A stretch of DNA of 64,000 bases from Sulfurimicrobium sp963741495 (GCA_963741495.1 CAVUID010000011.1:62001-126000); one strand, 5' to 3'. Positions 17,486 to 26,525 are shown, counted from the stretch's first letter. Notes: generated by a model not told the origin, from the letters alone. Numbers and translations are program-made.

Positions 17486-18308
17486 TGAGCTGCGCGTCGT
17501 CCTTGCCCCGGATCAGCTGGTGCTGGTCAGACTTGCCCGTGAATTCACCCGGCGCGGACTGGTTCGGCGCGTGCTTGAGAGGACGGTCGTTCCCTGTGAA
17601 TCTGCCAGCGGAGAAACGCCATGGGCGGGTGCGGTGACGGCGCTTGAGACAATTTTGCCAAGCGTGGCAAAGCGCAGGGATCTTGCCACGCTGATTCTCT
17701 CCAGCCATTTCACGCGTTTTGCACTGGTGCCATGGAGCGATGCGCTGAGCGATGAGGCAGAGCAGATGGCCTACGCCCGGCATTGTTTCGGGCAGGCCTA
17801 TGGAATGGCAGACGCTGTGCTGGATATCCGCCTCAGTCCCGCCCCGGCCGGCATGCCGCAGCTTGCCAGCGCCGTGGACGGGCGGTTGCTGCAAGCCGTG
17901 CGCCAGGTGTTCTCAGGGGCCGGTGTGGCGCTCAGGTCGGTGCAACCCTATCTGATGGCGGCATACAACAATGGTCGCCTGCGCTTGCAGCGGCGCAGTG
18001 CGTGGTTCGTGCTGTTCGAGCCGGGCTGCCTGTGCCTTGCCTTGCTTCAGCAGGGGCGCTGGGCCAGCGTGCGCAGCATGCGCATCAATGACGACTGGCG
18101 CGAGCAATTGCCGCAGATTCTCGACCGGGAGGCCTGCATGGGCATCTCCGACACGGTGCCGGATGCGGTTTTTGTGTGGGCGCCTGCACTTGAGAATGCG
18201 GCGCTTCCGGATGGCGGCCCATGGCAGATGCAGTATCTCAAACCGGCCATGAGGCGCGGGCTTGTGCCGGAACAGGAAGGCCGCTTTGCCATGGCCCTGA
18301 GCGGATGA
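17466..18308 (+). CDS. PilM/GspL-like assembly protein
   Basis: The 280-residue cytoplasmic product lies exactly where PilM- or GspL-type actin-like proteins occur, between the ATPase and a PilN-like gene. Identity is weak at the sequence level: SAVDGRLLQAVRQVFSGAGVALRSVQPYLMAAYN resembles the second half of PilM/GspL proteins, where a peripheral sugar-kinase-like fold recruits the ATPase. The start is GTG at 17466 with a perfect AGGAGA upstream, inside the end of gspE, so translation is coupled. No membrane span is visible, so together with the next gene it would make a split GspL. Confidence 0.7.
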   Translation: MSLLLPDELRVVLAPDQLVLVRLAREFTRRGLVRRVLERTVVPCESASGETPWAGAVTALETILPSVAKRRDLATLILSSHFTRFALVPWSDALSDEAEQMAYARHCFGQAYGMADAVLDIRLSPAPAGMPQLASAVDGRLLQAVRQVFSGAGVALRSVQPYLMAAYNNGRLRLQRRSAWFVLFEPGCLCLALLQQGRWASVRSMRINDDWREQLPQILDREACMGISDTVPDAVFVWAPALENAALPDGGPWQMQYLKPAMRRGLVPEQEGRFAMALSG

Positions 18309-18847
18309 GCGCCATGCCTGCCTTGCGGCTCGATTACCAGCAGCGCAAACCCTTTCCGTGGGTCGGGGCGGTTCTGCTCGTGTTGGCACTGGGCATGCTG
18401 GTGCTGAGTTTGGGCTATTTTCGCGCGCTGAGCAGCCAGGCCGCCAGATGGGAAGCGCAGGCGGGACAGATCGAACGTTCATCCCGGCATAGCGCGCCGG
18501 AAGCCCGCCCTGGCGCGCTCGCGGCAGAAAATCGGGCGCAAGAGGTGATGCACGCCAACCAGGTGCTGCACCGGCTCAATTTCCCGTGGGAAGGGCTGTT
18601 CCAGGCCGTTGAACAGTCGGGCGGCAAGGACGTGGCCTTGCTGTCGCTGGAACCGGATACGGAAAACCTCAGCGTGAAAATCAGCGGCGAGGCGAAAAAC
18701 ATGACGACATTGCTGAACTACATCAAACAGCTGGAGCAGCGCGAAGTCTTCGGCACCGTCTATCTGCAGAACCATCAGGTGCAACAGCAGGATCCGGAAA
18801 AACCGGTGCGCTTCAACTTGCTTGCCGCATGGCCGGGAAAGCCATGA
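18305..18847 (+). CDS. PilN-like inner-membrane assembly protein
   Basis: The 180-residue protein has a short cytoplasmic N-terminus with RLDYQQR (the place where PilN proteins interact with PilM), one span at residues 18-40, then a periplasmic coiled coil and a ferredoxin-like domain (VALLSLEPDTENLSVKISGEAKN, residues 115-140). This is the PilN/Fimbrial assembly family layout. It overlaps the previous stop by four bases (ATGA). Its job would be to link cytoplasmic PilM-like protein to the periplasmic PilO/PilP-like proteins. Confidence 0.75.
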   Translation: MSAMPALRLDYQQRKPFPWVGAVLLVLALGMLVLSLGYFRALSSQAARWEAQAGQIERSSRHSAPEARPGALAAENRAQEVMHANQVLHRLNFPWEGLFQAVEQSGGKDVALLSLEPDTENLSVKISGEAKNMTTLLNYIKQLEQREVFGTVYLQNHQVQQQDPEKPVRFNLLAAWPGKP

Positions 18848-19479
18848 AATCGCGCATCCTCAAGCAGATTCAGGCACGCATGCGGCAGGCGCCATCGAAG
18901 CCCGAAATTGCGCCGGCAGTCGCCTGGCCGATCCGGCTGCGCTGGTCATTGCGGCGCTGGCTTGAGTTGGCGGGCTGGCCCGGCATGCTGGCTGCCGGAG
19001 CGCTGGCAATGACTTCAGCACTGTATTTTTCCGCCATCAGGCCGGCGCAGGCGCAGCTGGCTGCGGCCCAGCAGAATGTCGCTTCCCTGAAACGGCAAAT
19101 GGAAATTTCCAGCAAGACGCCGGGCGACAAGGCGCTCACGCCGGCAGAACAGCTGGCCGAGTTCTACCGGATATTTCCGCACGAAGGCAATTCTCCGGAA
19201 TGGCTGGAGAAACTGGTGTCTGTGGCGGAAAGTCGCGGCATCCAGCTGAATGAGGGGGAATACAAGGCGACGAATGACAAGGCTGGCAAGCTGGTGCGCT
19301 ATCAGATCACGCTGCCCCTGAAGGGGGAATATCCGCAGATCCGCAGGTTCCTAGCCGCCCTGCCAGCCGAGCTGCCCGCCGTGGCGCTGGAGAACGTGCA
19401 GTTCGAACGCCAGAAGGTGGCTGACCCGAATGTGGAAGCCAGAATCAGGCTGGTGCTTTTTCTGGCGCGCAAATCATGA
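18844..19479 (+). CDS. PilO/GspM-like inner-membrane assembly protein
   Basis: The 211-residue product has a positively charged cytoplasmic N-terminus, one membrane span near residues 46-66, a coiled coil (AQAQLAAAQQNVASLKRQME) and a periplasmic ferredoxin-like domain containing the PilO-like pattern LVSVAESRGIQLNEGEY and YPQIRRFLAALPAELP. It is expected to pair with the PilN-like protein. Start 18844 makes another ATGA overlap; 18829 is a longer in-frame alternative. Confidence 0.75.
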   Translation: MKSRILKQIQARMRQAPSKPEIAPAVAWPIRLRWSLRRWLELAGWPGMLAAGALAMTSALYFSAIRPAQAQLAAAQQNVASLKRQMEISSKTPGDKALTPAEQLAEFYRIFPHEGNSPEWLEKLVSVAESRGIQLNEGEYKATNDKAGKLVRYQITLPLKGEYPQIRRFLAALPAELPAVALENVQFERQKVADPNVEARIRLVLFLARKS

Positions 19480-20006
19480 CAGCGCGGCCATGGGCGGCAT
19501 GGGGAAAGTGGACGTTTATCGGCGTATCTGTCGCCGCAATCGTGTTGACGGCGGTTTCGGATGATGGAAGTGAAGCCGTGCCGGCAGCGCAGGCCAAAAT
19601 ACCGCCTCAGTCCAGGCCCGCAGTGCTTCACCCGTCTTCGCCAGGGACGGCCCATGTCGAGCTTGAACGCATGAAAAGGCCACCGCAGCAGCAGGATGGA
19701 GAAGCCGAGATCGGCAATGTTTTTGCCGCCACTTCATGGTACGTCCCGCCGCCGCCACCGCCGCCGGCCAAGCCCCAGCCGCCGCCGAAGCCGACGGCGC
19801 CGCCACTGCCGTTCAGTTATCTTGGCCGCTATGAAGATGCTGCGCTGGTCATCATGCTGGTCAAGGGCGACCGGGTCTTTACCGTGAGCGAGGGCGACGT
19901 GATTGAAAACACTTACCGCGTCGGGCGTATTTCTCCGGGAATGGTCGAGCTGACCTACCTGCCGCTGAACATCAGACAGACCCTCAGCACGGGTGCCGCA
20001 TCATGA
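19476..20006 (+). CDS. PilP/GspC-like linker to the secretin
   Basis: The 176-residue protein has one N-terminal membrane span (residues 12-27), a long low-complexity linker with an almost pure proline stretch near 90-110, and a C-terminal small beta domain (FSYLGRYEDAALVIMLVKGD, then GDVIENTYRVGRISPG). That domain matches the homology region of GspC and PilP proteins, which bind the N-domains of the secretin. It overlaps the PilO-like gene by four bases and precedes the secretin gene by 25. This identification rests on layout plus this domain. Confidence 0.72.
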   Translation: MTARPWAAWGKWTFIGVSVAAIVLTAVSDDGSEAVPAAQAKIPPQSRPAVLHPSSPGTAHVELERMKRPPQQQDGEAEIGNVFAATSWYVPPPPPPPAKPQPPPKPTAPPLPFSYLGRYEDAALVIMLVKGDRVFTVSEGDVIENTYRVGRISPGMVELTYLPLNIRQTLSTGAAS

Positions 20007-20031
20007 GCCGAAGGATTAGGGAGTGCACATT

Positions 20032-22336
20032 ATGGTCAGACTGAATTTTCCGTTCAGGCGCAATGTCGCGCTGCTCCTTCTGGCCGCTGCCCTGCTCGCG
20101 GGCTGTGCAGGGCAGCGTTTGCAGCGCGAGGGCGTGACGCTGCTGGACGAAGGGCGCATCGAGGAGGGGCTGGCAAAACTGACCGAGGCCAGCAATGCCG
20201 AGCCGGACAACCTGGCTTATCGCACGACGCTGGTTCGCCACCGCGACCAGATCGTCAATCGGCTGAGTGTCCAGCGCCAACAGCGAGCGCGCCGCGGGTC
20301 GGCTGGATGTGGCGCAGGCAATCTATGAACGCGCTCTCAGGGTCGATCCAGTCAACGGCCCCGCCCGGGATGGTCTTGTCTCTCTGGCCATGGAACGGCG
20401 CCATGAAATCATACTCGCCGAAGCGGGCCAGTTGCTCAAAAAAGGCGATCTTGACGCGGCACGAACCGCGCTCAAGCCGGTGTTCCTCGAAAATCCCAGG
20501 CACGGAAAGGCGATTCTGCTGCAGCGCCAGATCGACGACGCAGGCAGCCAAGAGAGGCATGGCCGAGCCGATCCTGCAGGGCAAGTTCAAAAAGCCGGTC
20601 ACCCTGCAATTTCGCGATGCCAATCTGAAAATGGTGTTCGAGGCATTGTCGCGTACCAGCGGCATCAATGTCCTGCTCGACAAGGATGTGAAGCCGGACC
20701 TCAAGACCTCGATTTTCGTCAAGGATGTCTCGGTGGAGGACGCGATCGATCTGATCCTGCTGCAAAGCCAGCTGGAGAAAAAAGTCATCAGCGACAACAC
20801 GCTGTTCATCTATCCCAATACCTCGGCCAAGCTCAAGGATTACCAGGATCTCAAGATCAGGAGTTTTCATCTCACCAATGCAGACCCCAAGCAGATGCTG
20901 GTCATGATCAAGACGCTGCTGAAAACCAAGGATATCTTCATCCACGAAAAGACCAATTCCATCGTGATGCGCGATACGCCGGATGCGATCCGGCTGGCGG
21001 AAAAGATGGTCGCCGATCAGGATGTCGCCGAGCCGGAAGTGATGCTGGAAGTGGAAGTGCTGGAGGTGAGCACCACGCGCCTGAGCGAGCTCGGCATCAA
21101 GTGGCCCGGGCAGCTCACCCTGAGCACGCCAGGCGACGGCCACGACGCTGGGGACAATTGCGCGGCTGGGCATCAATGATCTGCTGGCCAGCCCGGCATT
21201 CAGCGCCACCCTCAATCTCAAGCTGGAGGATGGCGACACCAATGTGCTCGCCAGCCCGCGCATCCGGGTGCGCAATCGCGAGAAAGCCAAAATCATGATC
21301 GGCAGCCGGGTGCCGGTGATCACCAATGCGGTCACCCCGGTTTCGACGGGCACGCCGGTCATTACCGGCAGCGTGCAGTATCTGGATGTCGGCCTGAAGC
21401 TGGAGGTGGAACCGGATATTCATCTCGATAACGAGGTGGTGATCAAGATGAATCTGGATGTCAGTTCCATCATCAAGGAGGTCCCCAATACGCTGTCCGG
21501 CACGCTGGCCTATGAGGTCGGGACGCGCAATGCCAGCACGGTGCTGCGCCTGAAGGACGGCGAAACGCAAGTGCTGGCGGGCCTGATCAACGACGAGGAC
21601 CGCAATAGCGCCAGCAAGGTGCCGGGACTGGGCCAGATACCGGTACTCGGGCGGCTGTTTTCGAGCCACAAGGATGACGGCATGAAGACGGAAATCGTTC
21701 TTTCCATTACGCCGCGCATCGTCGGCAACAGTCGATCTCCCGGATGCACGGGAAGTCGAATTCTGGGCCGGGACCGAGGCCAGCTCTGCGCAGCAGCCCG
21801 CTGCTGCTGCGTCCGCTGGGCACCGTCGCGCTCAGCAGTTCGGGCGGCGCGCGCGCCCAGCCGGCAGCGGCAGCCGCGTACCGCTGCGCCTGCTGCAGGG
21901 CGGCTCCGGCAGCCGCAGCCGCTGGCGCTTTCCTGGCAAGGACCCAATCAGGCGAAAGTGGGCGACAAGATCAGCCTGACGCTCAACACGCCGTCGTCGC
22001 AGGGGGTGGAGAGCCTCGGCTTTCTGGTCGGGTTCGATCCGACGGTGCTCAGGGCGATCGATGTGACAGAAGGAGATTTTCTGAAACAGAGCCACATGCC
22101 TTCGAATCTGAGCAAAACCATCGATCAGGCCAGTGGCCAGATACTGGTTGATCTGTCCGGAACCGGATCTGATGTTGCGAATGCGGGCGGCAGCGTGGCG
22201 ACACTGGTTTTCGAGGTGATCGGCGGCTGCCCCGCAGTCGCAAATCACGGTGAGCCGTATTGCATCATCCGGCGCCGGCGGCGAAGCGCTGGCATTCGCC
22301 GCGCCCGAGCCGCATGTGCTGGCGGTGGCGCAATGA
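20032..22336 (+). CDS. gspD: Lipoprotein TPR-secretin-cohesin fusion (GspD-like), several apparent frameshifts
   Basis: Joined across frames this gives about 766 residues. LLLLAAALLAGCAG is a lipobox with C at residue 24. TPR-like helices follow (LTEASNAEPDNLAYR, AQAIYERALRVDPVNGPARD, ARTALKPVFLENPRH). Then come an STN/N0 domain (VTLQFRDANLKMVFEALS), an N1 domain (RSFHLTNADPKQMLVMIK) and the secretin core (VLASPRIRVRNREKAKI, VPGLGQIPVLGRLF, TEIVLSITPRIV). A cohesin-type beta domain occupies 21930-22330. Frame changes of +1 are needed near 20275, 20555, 21137, 21730, 21790-21940 (two) and 22228. It should form the outer-membrane channel. The end overlaps the next gene by four bases. Confidence 0.8.
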
Positions 22337-22805
22337 GTCGCGGCTTCACCCTGATCGAGCTGGTCATTACGGTGGCCATCGTCAGTTTGCTGGCGAGCGT
22401 GGTGTTGCCGATGACGGAGCTGGTCGTGCAGCGCAGCAAGGAGCAGGAATTGCGCCTGGCCCTGCGGCAGATCCGCGGCGCGCTGGATGCCTACAGGCAG
22501 GCGGTGGACGAGGGACGCGTGATTCACAGCGTCCAGCAATCGGGCTATCCGCCTTCGCTGAAAGTGCTGGTGGATGGCGTGCCGGATGCCAGCAGCCCGG
22601 ACAGGAAGCGCAAGATTTATTTCCTGCGGCGCATTCCGCGCGACCCGATGTTCGCTGGATGCTTCCAGACCGGATGAGGAAACCTGGGGCATGCGCAGTT
22701 ATGCGAGCAGCTTCTGACGCACCGGAAGCGGGCGAGGATGTCTTCGATGTGTACTCGCTTTCGCCCGGCATCGGGCTGAATGGCATCGGTTACCGGAACT
22801 GGTGA
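22333..22805 (+). CDS. Minor pseudopilin (GspH/I-like), two apparent frameshifts
   Basis: It begins MSRGFTLIELVITVAIVSLLAS: a very short leader, cleavage between G4 and F5, Glu at +5. The body has the helix RSKEQELRLALRQIRGALDAYRQAVDEG and the YFLRRIPRDPMF motif of GspG/H-type pseudopilins. Frame shifts of one extra base are needed near 22657 (GCTGGAT for GCGGAT) and 22711 (CTTCTGAC for CTCTGAC), after which YSLSPGIGLNGIGYRNW finishes the protein. It overlaps both neighbours by four bases. Confidence 0.8.
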
Positions 22806-23207
22806 GGAGCGCAATCAGATCATGGCTTGTACGATCGAAAAATACGGGTTTTACCCTGGTCGAACTGCTGGTGGTCATGGCGGTGATTGCGCTGCTGCTG
22901 AGCATTGCCGTGCCGCGTTATTTCAGCAGCGTGGAGAAATCCAGGGAGGCCGTGCTGCGCGAAAATCTTTCCCTGACGCGGCAGGCGCTGGATAAATATT
23001 ATGGCGACAACGGCATGTATCCTGATAACGCTGGACCAGCTGGTCAGCAGGAAATATCTGCGCAGCCTGCCGCTGGATCCCATCACCGACAGTAACGCGA
23101 CATGGGTCATCGTATCGCCCGAGGTGCCGGAAAAAGGGGTGGTTTTCGACATTAAAAGCGGGGCTGCCGGGAATGCGCGTGATGGCACGGAATACAAGGA
23201 CTGGTGA
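22802..23207 (+). CDS. Minor pseudopilin, one apparent frameshift
   Basis: A GTG start at 22802 overlaps the previous stop. Leader of 16 residues, then FTLVELLVVMAVIALLLS with Glu at +5: a class III prepilin signal. The helix SREAVLRENLSLTRQALDKYYGDNG is GspG-like. The frame breaks near 23028, where one extra A in GATAACGCTG hides the LDQLVSRKYLRSLPLDPITD continuation, which then runs to 23207 (TEYKDW). Repaired length is about 134 residues. It probably assembles with the neighbouring pseudopilins. Confidence 0.8.
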
Positions 23208-23743
23208 TGCGGTTGACGACTGAAACCAGCAGGAAAACCCGTGTATGCTTGCAGCATGCGTGCCGCGAGGGCGGATTTACCTATCTCGTGCTGCTGGCTG
23301 TCGTTGCCGTCATGGGCGTCGTGCTCGCCGCTGCCGGGGAAGTCTGGCACACGGCACTGAAGCGCGAAAAGGAACAGGAGCTGTTGTTCGTCGGAAATCA
23401 GTTCCGGCGCGCCCTCAATTTGTATCGCATGCATACCCAGGGGAATGCCCGGCCTTACCCGTTGAGTCTGGAGGATTTGCTGAAGGATCCGCGTGCCCCC
23501 GGGGTGCAGCGCTATCTGAGAAAAATTTACGCGGACCCGTTCACCGGCAGCACGCGGTGGGGATTGATCAAGGGGCCGAATGGGGAGATTTTCGGCGTGC
23601 ACAGCCTGTCGGAAGATGAGCCGCTGAAAAAGAGCGGCTTCAGCCTGGCCGACTCGAAGTTCGAGGGGCGCACAAAGTATTCGGATTGGGTGTTTATGTA
23701 TGATCAGGGGGCGGTTTCCGGCAGCGTGCCGAAGAAGCCATGA
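23204..23743 (+). CDS. Minor pseudopilin without Glu +5 (GspK-like tip candidate)
   Basis: The 179-residue protein has a basic leader ending in GG, then FTYLVLLAVVAVMGVVLAA. Position +5 after the predicted cleavage is Val, not Glu. In type II systems the tip pseudopilin GspK is the one that lacks Glu +5, so this may be the tip subunit, although it is shorter than a normal GspK (about 300). The body has REKEQELLFVGNQFRRALNLYR and LRKIYADPFTG motifs shared with the other pseudopilins. The gene is intact and overlaps the previous one by four bases. Confidence 0.75.
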   Translation: MMRLTTETSRKTRVCLQHACREGGFTYLVLLAVVAVMGVVLAAAGEVWHTALKREKEQELLFVGNQFRRALNLYRMHTQGNARPYPLSLEDLLKDPRAPGVQRYLRKIYADPFTGSTRWGLIKGPNGEIFGVHSLSEDEPLKKSGFSLADSKFEGRTKYSDWVFMYDQGAVSGSVPKKP

Positions 23744-23773
23744 AACAGGCAGTCATTCATTGTGGGGTAAATC

Positions 23774-24430
23774 ATGCTTAAAAAACAGCGCGTTCTGATC
23801 GTTGAAGATCACACTTTGCTCCGGGCCGGTTTGAAGGCATTGTTGACCCAGGATCCGGATATCGAGATTGTGGGCGAGGCCGACAATGGCCGCGATGCTG
23901 TCCAGCTGATCGCAACGCTGACGCCGAACCTGGTGCTGATGGATCTGTCGATGCCGGGCATGAACGGCATCGAGGCCATACGCGACATCAAGCGGCGCTA
24001 TCCGGAAACCCGCGTGCTGGTGCTCACCATTCACAAGACCGAGGAATACATTCACGAAAGCCTGCGCGCCGGGGCCGACGGTTATATCCTCAAGGATGCA
24101 ACGCATGACGAATTGCGCGTGGCCATCCGCAGCGTGTTGAACGGCAAGACCTATCTCTCGCCGGATGTGTCGGGCAAGGTCATCAATGGCTATCTGGGCG
24201 CCGGCAATTCACCCGCTACTTCCAGCGCCTGGGATTCCCTCACCCATCGCGAGCGTGAGGTGTTGAAACTGGTGGCCGAGGGGCACCCCAATAAGTTCAT
24301 TGCCGATTACTACTGTCTGAGCGTCAAGACGGTCGAAAAGCACCGCTCTAACCTGATGAAGAAGCTCGATCTGCACAACGCCTCCATGCTGACCGCCTAT
24401 GCGATCGAAAAGGGGTTGGTTACAAGCTGA
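23774..24430 (+). CDS. NarL-family response regulator
   Basis: The 218-residue regulator has a receiver with the acidic pocket EDH (residues 12-14), phosphoacceptor D57 (LMDLSMPG), VLTIH and K near 107 (YILKDA), and a C-terminal LuxR helix-turn-helix (LTHREREVLKLVAEGHPNK, then SVKTVEKHRSNLMKKL). It follows the last pseudopilin gene by 30 bases, so it may be cotranscribed with the secretion locus and control it. The convergent sensor kinase beyond the repeat is the likely partner; pairing is inferred from position only. Confidence 0.9.
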   Translation: MLKKQRVLIVEDHTLLRAGLKALLTQDPDIEIVGEADNGRDAVQLIATLTPNLVLMDLSMPGMNGIEAIRDIKRRYPETRVLVLTIHKTEEYIHESLRAGADGYILKDATHDELRVAIRSVLNGKTYLSPDVSGKVINGYLGAGNSPATSSAWDSLTHREREVLKLVAEGHPNKFIADYYCLSVKTVEKHRSNLMKKLDLHNASMLTAYAIEKGLVTS

Positions 24431-24441
24431 AATTGGTTCTA

Positions 24442-24619
24442 AGGAGCCTCTGAATAAGTTGTCATTGCCCCACAAGGGGATTCCGATCCACTACGAACTG
24501 AAATTCGTGTGGAATCGTATACGAGGAACGAAGTGACGAAGCAATCTCTCAAGTTGTTGAAAAACAAGATTGCTTCGCTACGCTCGCAATGACCTCGCGC
24601 ACTTGATCAGAGGTTCCCT
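24442..24619. repeat. MITE-like inverted-repeat element, copy 3 (inverted, with nested insertion)
   Basis: This is the reverse orientation of the elements at 5718 and 7325, bounded by AGGAGCCTCTGA and TCAGAGGTTCCC. About 54 extra bases interrupt it after GTCATTGC (24480-24524). The extra part is itself palindromic: GATTCCGATCCAC near 24481 pairs with GTGTGGAATC near 24510. The remainder matches the other copies closely. It lies between two convergent genes. Confidence 0.88.
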
Positions 24620-25964
24620 AAGCCTTGCCCTCATCCTGGCCCGGCCAGGATGAGGTGAGGGTGATTTTTCCGATCAGGTCCTGCGTAGCCGAAAAAATGC
24701 CACTCGACAGCATCGTGCGCTCCCGCACTTCTGCAAAACGCAATTGAAGATGCGGGCGTTGCCCTTGCTGTGCTGCCGAGCTTTCTCCAGTGCCGCTGAT
24801 TTGCAGCGTGATGCCGTCGTCTTCATGCTTCAGGTCAAGCTGTATCCAGCCGGCATGGGCTTGATGCGCTATATCGCTGAACGCCGATTCGATGATGCGG
24901 TAGATGACAATTTTCAGCGTTACGGGGATTTGGTCTTCCGTACACTGAATTTCTGTCCTGATCTGCACGCCGGGGTGTGAACGCTCGAATTCGCTGCAAA
25001 ACCAGTGGATCGTCGGGATCAGTCCGAGGTCATCCAGGCTGGGCGGACGCAACCCCGTCGCAATATTCCGGACATCCTGAATGGCGCCCTGAATGATCGG
25101 CACGATTGATTCCAGCGCCTTGGCATTCTCGTTTTCTGCGCCCAGAAGCAGGCGACTGTTCTCCACGTTGGCCTTGATGGCGCTCAGGGTCTGGGCGAGT
25201 CCTTCATGCAGGCCAAATGCAATTTTCTGTTTGTCCTGCTCATCGCTGTTCAGCAGGCGGTTCGAGAGCACTTCCAGCGAGGCCATCCTTTCCCGGATTC
25301 TCTGCTGTTGTGATTCCAGATGCTGGTTGGCGCGGCGCACGACCAGAATCAGGGCCGCGAACAGGATTCCCAGGATCAATTCGGCGCCCAGCAGGATGAT
25401 GAACAGGATGCGCTCGTTCTCCTCCGCCATCCAGTTCACATCGGTATAGATCTCGAACACGCCCTGAACCGGTTCACCCGGACTGATGCTCACCGGTATG
25501 TAAGACCGCAGCAGATTATCTCGCTCGGTTGTTTTTTCAAAGGCATTGAAGGTGTCGCGGTAAACGAGGCTGCTGATCGCGCTGCCATTGATCGCAGCCA
25601 GAAAGCCGGCGTTATCGCTTTTATTCGTGCCGATCTGACTGGCAATGGTCGAAAAAACGACCACACCTTTGCGGTTGTATATCTTGAGCCGGATGATCGA
25701 TGTGTTCCGGACTGCGTTTCTCAGGGTTTCAGCCAGTTCAGGCGGAAAGCTTTGCGGGTCTGTCGCGGCATCTGCTTTCAGATGCTTGACAAGGGCAGGG
25801 CGGATGGCGTTCAGCGTGGTCTGGGCCAGGACGATATTGTGTTCTTCCGTCAGCCGGGTGACCCACTGGACGGTTACCTCACGATAGAACAGGGTAAGCA
25901 GGGCGGCCGAGATGAAAATGAGGATGAAGCTTGCTATTGAATAAAATCTCAACAACTTGAACAT
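24618..25964 (-). CDS. Membrane sensor kinase of the NarX/DegS type with degenerate ATPase domain
   Basis: The 448-residue protein has two spans (residues 8-28 and about 186-210) around a periplasmic sensor domain, a coiled coil, and a HisKA_3 region with FGLHEGLAQTLSAIK (phosphoacceptor His kept) and LRPPSLDDLGLIPT. The ATP-binding part is unusual. The N-box, normally EAxxNxxKHA, reads ESAFSDIAHQAHA, losing Asn. The G1 box, normally DDGxGF, reads SGTGES. It therefore may not bind ATP normally and could act as a phosphatase or as a partner in a heterodimer. It converges with the NarL-type regulator gene. Confidence 0.83.
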   Translation of the reverse strand: MFKLLRFYSIASFILIFISAALLTLFYREVTVQWVTRLTEEHNIVLAQTTLNAIRPALVKHLKADAATDPQSFPPELAETLRNAVRNTSIIRLKIYNRKGVVVFSTIASQIGTNKSDNAGFLAAINGSAISSLVYRDTFNAFEKTTERDNLLRSYIPVSISPGEPVQGVFEIYTDVNWMAEENERILFIILLGAELILGILFAALILVVRRANQHLESQQQRIRERMASLEVLSNRLLNSDEQDKQKIAFGLHEGLAQTLSAIKANVENSRLLLGAENENAKALESIVPIIQGAIQDVRNIATGLRPPSLDDLGLIPTIHWFCSEFERSHPGVQIRTEIQCTEDQIPVTLKIVIYRIIESAFSDIAHQAHAGWIQLDLKHEDDGITLQISGTGESSAAQQGQRPHLQLRFAEVRERTMLSSGIFSATQDLIGKITLTSSWPGQDEGKA

Positions 25965-26090
25965 TGTATTTTCGCAGCTTCAAATATCGGTTGGTCGGGC
26001 TCAACTTTGCAGCACTTCGGGTCAGGATACAAGCCGAACTTGCATCCCGACCCGATGCTGGCCAGCCGGATTGGCCGGGTTGGGGCGGCG

Positions 26091-26459
26091 CTAATCAACA
26101 CAGCCGTAGAAAACTGCGGCGCCTACGTTCCCGTTCCATCCTTCTGGATGGGTCGAGTCAATCACCCCCCTGGCCCGGTCAATCTCCTCGGGCGTTCCAT
26201 GCGCGACCAGAAGCACTCTGTCGACTTTCAGTTCGGCTTCGTAATTGGGGAGGTACTCGCTGGGAATGCAGCTGAACTGTTCGGCGCCAAGATCGCTCAG
26301 CGCACCCACGACGGCAACCCCCGCCAGGGACGGATCCTTGTCACGGGCGACGACAAAAAGCTTGTTCATGTCGTATCCGGCATGCTCAAGTTTCCTGATG
26401 GTGTCCTTCGCCACGCCGTGATTCGCATACGTGGCAATCAGTGAATTGTTTGTTGACAT
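26091..26459 (-). CDS. Small general-stress-protein-like protein (YflT/GSP17M type)
   Basis: The 122-residue soluble protein opens MSTNNSLIATYANHGVAKDTIRKLEHAGYDMNKLFVVAR, the pattern of the N-terminal domain of general stress protein 17M and related bacterial proteins (an alpha/beta 'signal-like' domain predicted to detect flipping of small ligands; function unproven). LKVDRVLLVAHGTPEEIDRAR closes the fold. No glycine-rich membrane helix follows, so it is probably cytosolic. It is followed by an unrelated small gene on the same strand. The ATG at 26459 follows GGAGG. Confidence 0.6.
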   Translation of the reverse strand: MSTNNSLIATYANHGVAKDTIRKLEHAGYDMNKLFVVARDKDPSLAGVAVVGALSDLGAEQFSCIPSEYLPNYEAELKVDRVLLVAHGTPEEIDRARGVIDSTHPEGWNGNVGAAVFYGCVD

Positions 26460-26525
26460 GATGAACCTCCGCTGCGCCGTTCGTCGCTCTAAAAATCGTT
26501 TGTGCCATGGAAATGCAGCTATGCT

